DNA of 64,000 nt. Origin: Stomorhina lunata. Lineage: Eukaryota; Arthropoda; Insecta; Diptera; Rhiniidae. The notes below the pieces were generated by a model that saw only the letters and a program-made list of their open reading frames with translations, made no database searches and was not told where the DNA came from. The DNA lies in the NCBI GenBank assembly GCA_933228675.1, contig OW121744.1:97186865-97250864 (forward strand), given 5' to 3'. Of the stretch, positions 62,991 to 64,000 are shown one piece after another. Both the position numbers and the translations under genes were made by a program. The number at the start of each line of letters is the position of its first letter. Within the stretch, counting starts at the first letter, position 1.

Positions 62991-63740
62991 AGACCAAATA
63001 AAAATAATCTACAAGAAGAATCAAAGTCTTTCATATTTTTTTTTTAATTACAGCCAAAAAACATCGGAGGGTTATTTTTGCGCTACCTTGTATATAGAAT
63101 GGCTATCTCGAAAACAGCTCTAACGATTTTGATAAAATTTTTATAGTGGGTACCTTTTTTGATGTATAGGTCGAAGAAGAAGGGACTTTTAGAACCTTTG
63201 CCTCTAAGAATCTAAAAACGGTTAAAAAGAGGAAAAAATCGAAAACGTTATATCTCCTAAAGTAATAGGTATAGAAACAAAATTAAAATTACGTTTTAAA
63301 TAGCTATGAAAATAAGCGGACAGGTGTTTGGTACTTTTTTGAAACTATGTCCGATAGGGGGTAAAAAAGGGTGAAAATTGTTTTTTTTTTGTACTTTTTT
63401 AACCCACCCTTATTTTCTAAGTCAAAGAATATAGAAAGGAACTTTGTACTGCAGCCAATAGATCTGAAATAAATATTGAACACGTATTTGGTACTTTTTT
63501 GATTTTGGGGCCAAAATAGGTAAAAAAAAGGGATAACATGATAACTTAATATCTGAAAAAGTAATATGAATAAGAATTATGTTAACTGCATTTTAAGAAA
63601 ATGTACCGAATTCAATTGGTCCCAAAGATGTACCAAATATGCATATGGAATTTTTTGAAAGTAGGGGATAAAAAGGGGAAAAATTAGTTATGTTATAACT
63701 TTTAAACAAATGAATTTTTGTATGTATGTTCTTTATAGAA
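62991..63740. repeat. Internally repetitive AT-rich repeat, class unknown
   Basis: The motifs TTTGGTACTTTTTTGA (63328, 63490) and TATCTCCTAAAGTAATA/TATCTGAAAAAGTAATA (63250, 63550) recur with a GGGTAAAAAAGGG-type phrase following each, suggesting diverged tandem blocks. No coding potential; probably part of a dispersed repeat continuing past the window. Confidence 0.5.
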
Positions 63741-64000
63741 TAGTAAACTGTGAATTTGATCATGTTATGCTCTTTAGCGAACATGTTGTGGATAAGCCGA
63801 CGAAGGTTTTTAAGTTGGTAAGACTAAATTCCGTTAGGTGGCGCCACTGAAAATTACTAAAAATGAATTAAATCGTAAACTGTACATTTGATCATGCTAT
63901 ATTCTAGCAAAATTGTAGCCCATAAGCCGGCGAAGGCTTTTTATTTGGTGTGAATAATTTCCGACAGGTGGCGCTATTGAAAATTACTCAATGTCAATTT
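63741..64000 (+). repeat. Diverged 132-bp tandem duplication, running off the window
   Basis: GATCATG at 63758 and 63890 anchors two copies 132 bp apart. Shared landmarks are AGTAAACTG/CGTAAACTG, GATAAGCCGACGAAGG/CATAAGCCGGCGAAGG and AGGTGGCGCCACTGAAAATT/AGGTGGCGCTATTGAAAATT. The first copy contains the perfect 10-bp palindrome GTGGCGCCAC. The second copy runs to the window end. Confidence 0.8.

Overview
This window looks like nuclear DNA of a fly (Diptera, possibly a calyptrate such as a blowfly or muscid). The evidence is very high A+T content, mini-me-like dispersed repeats with GTCY runs and an expanded TA run, and relics of RTE, Jockey-like, mariner and hAT elements. The species call is inference. 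A run of exactly 200 Ns at 7962-8161 is a scaffolding gap. No complete host gene is visible.

Layout. From about 1.0 to 47.4 kb the window is mostly satellite and minisatellite DNA, roughly 36-37 kb in twelve arrays. Eleven of them are variants of one theme: an AT-rich palindrome joined to a short strand-specific spacer, with units of 23, 29 or 31 bp. They are A1, gap, A2 (23 bp), B1/B2 (31), C (31), E (31, inverted), F (31), G (29), H (23), I (23) and J (23, inverted). D is an unrelated, extremely uniform 11-bp array. Unique AT-rich islands of about 0.9-1.6 kb separate the arrays. E/F and I/J are two large inverted pairs, each with a unique spacer of about 0.95 kb.

The module array A, then about 0.93 kb of unique DNA, then array B occurs twice, once on each side of the gap, with about 1% divergence in the unique part. 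It is either a recent duplication or, more likely, two alleles placed end to end. This unique part contains the best host-gene signal: a putative exon with a good acceptor, an ATG, 28 codons encoding a signal-peptide-like segment, and a consensus GTAAGT donor in phase 1. The only difference between the two exon copies is synonymous. A much weaker phase-compatible exon ending at a stop that overlaps AATAAA lies at 20712-20809. The satellites may therefore sit in and around the introns of a gene.

From about 49 to 64 kb the character changes to dense, decayed transposons. In order these are an RTE-type LINE endonuclease relic, a full-length mini-me-like element, a 1.18-kb hAT element with a perfect 8-bp target duplication, a Jockey-like LINE relic, and two head-to-tail mini-me-like copies. 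The first of those copies is broken by a foldback-like element and a long TA microsatellite; the second carries a 285-bp TA-flanked MITE. Then come an inverted-terminus candidate element, tRNA-like fragments, a dead mariner-type transposase, a second dispersed repeat family and a 132-bp tandem repeat. Almost every coding relic here is broken by stops or frameshifts.
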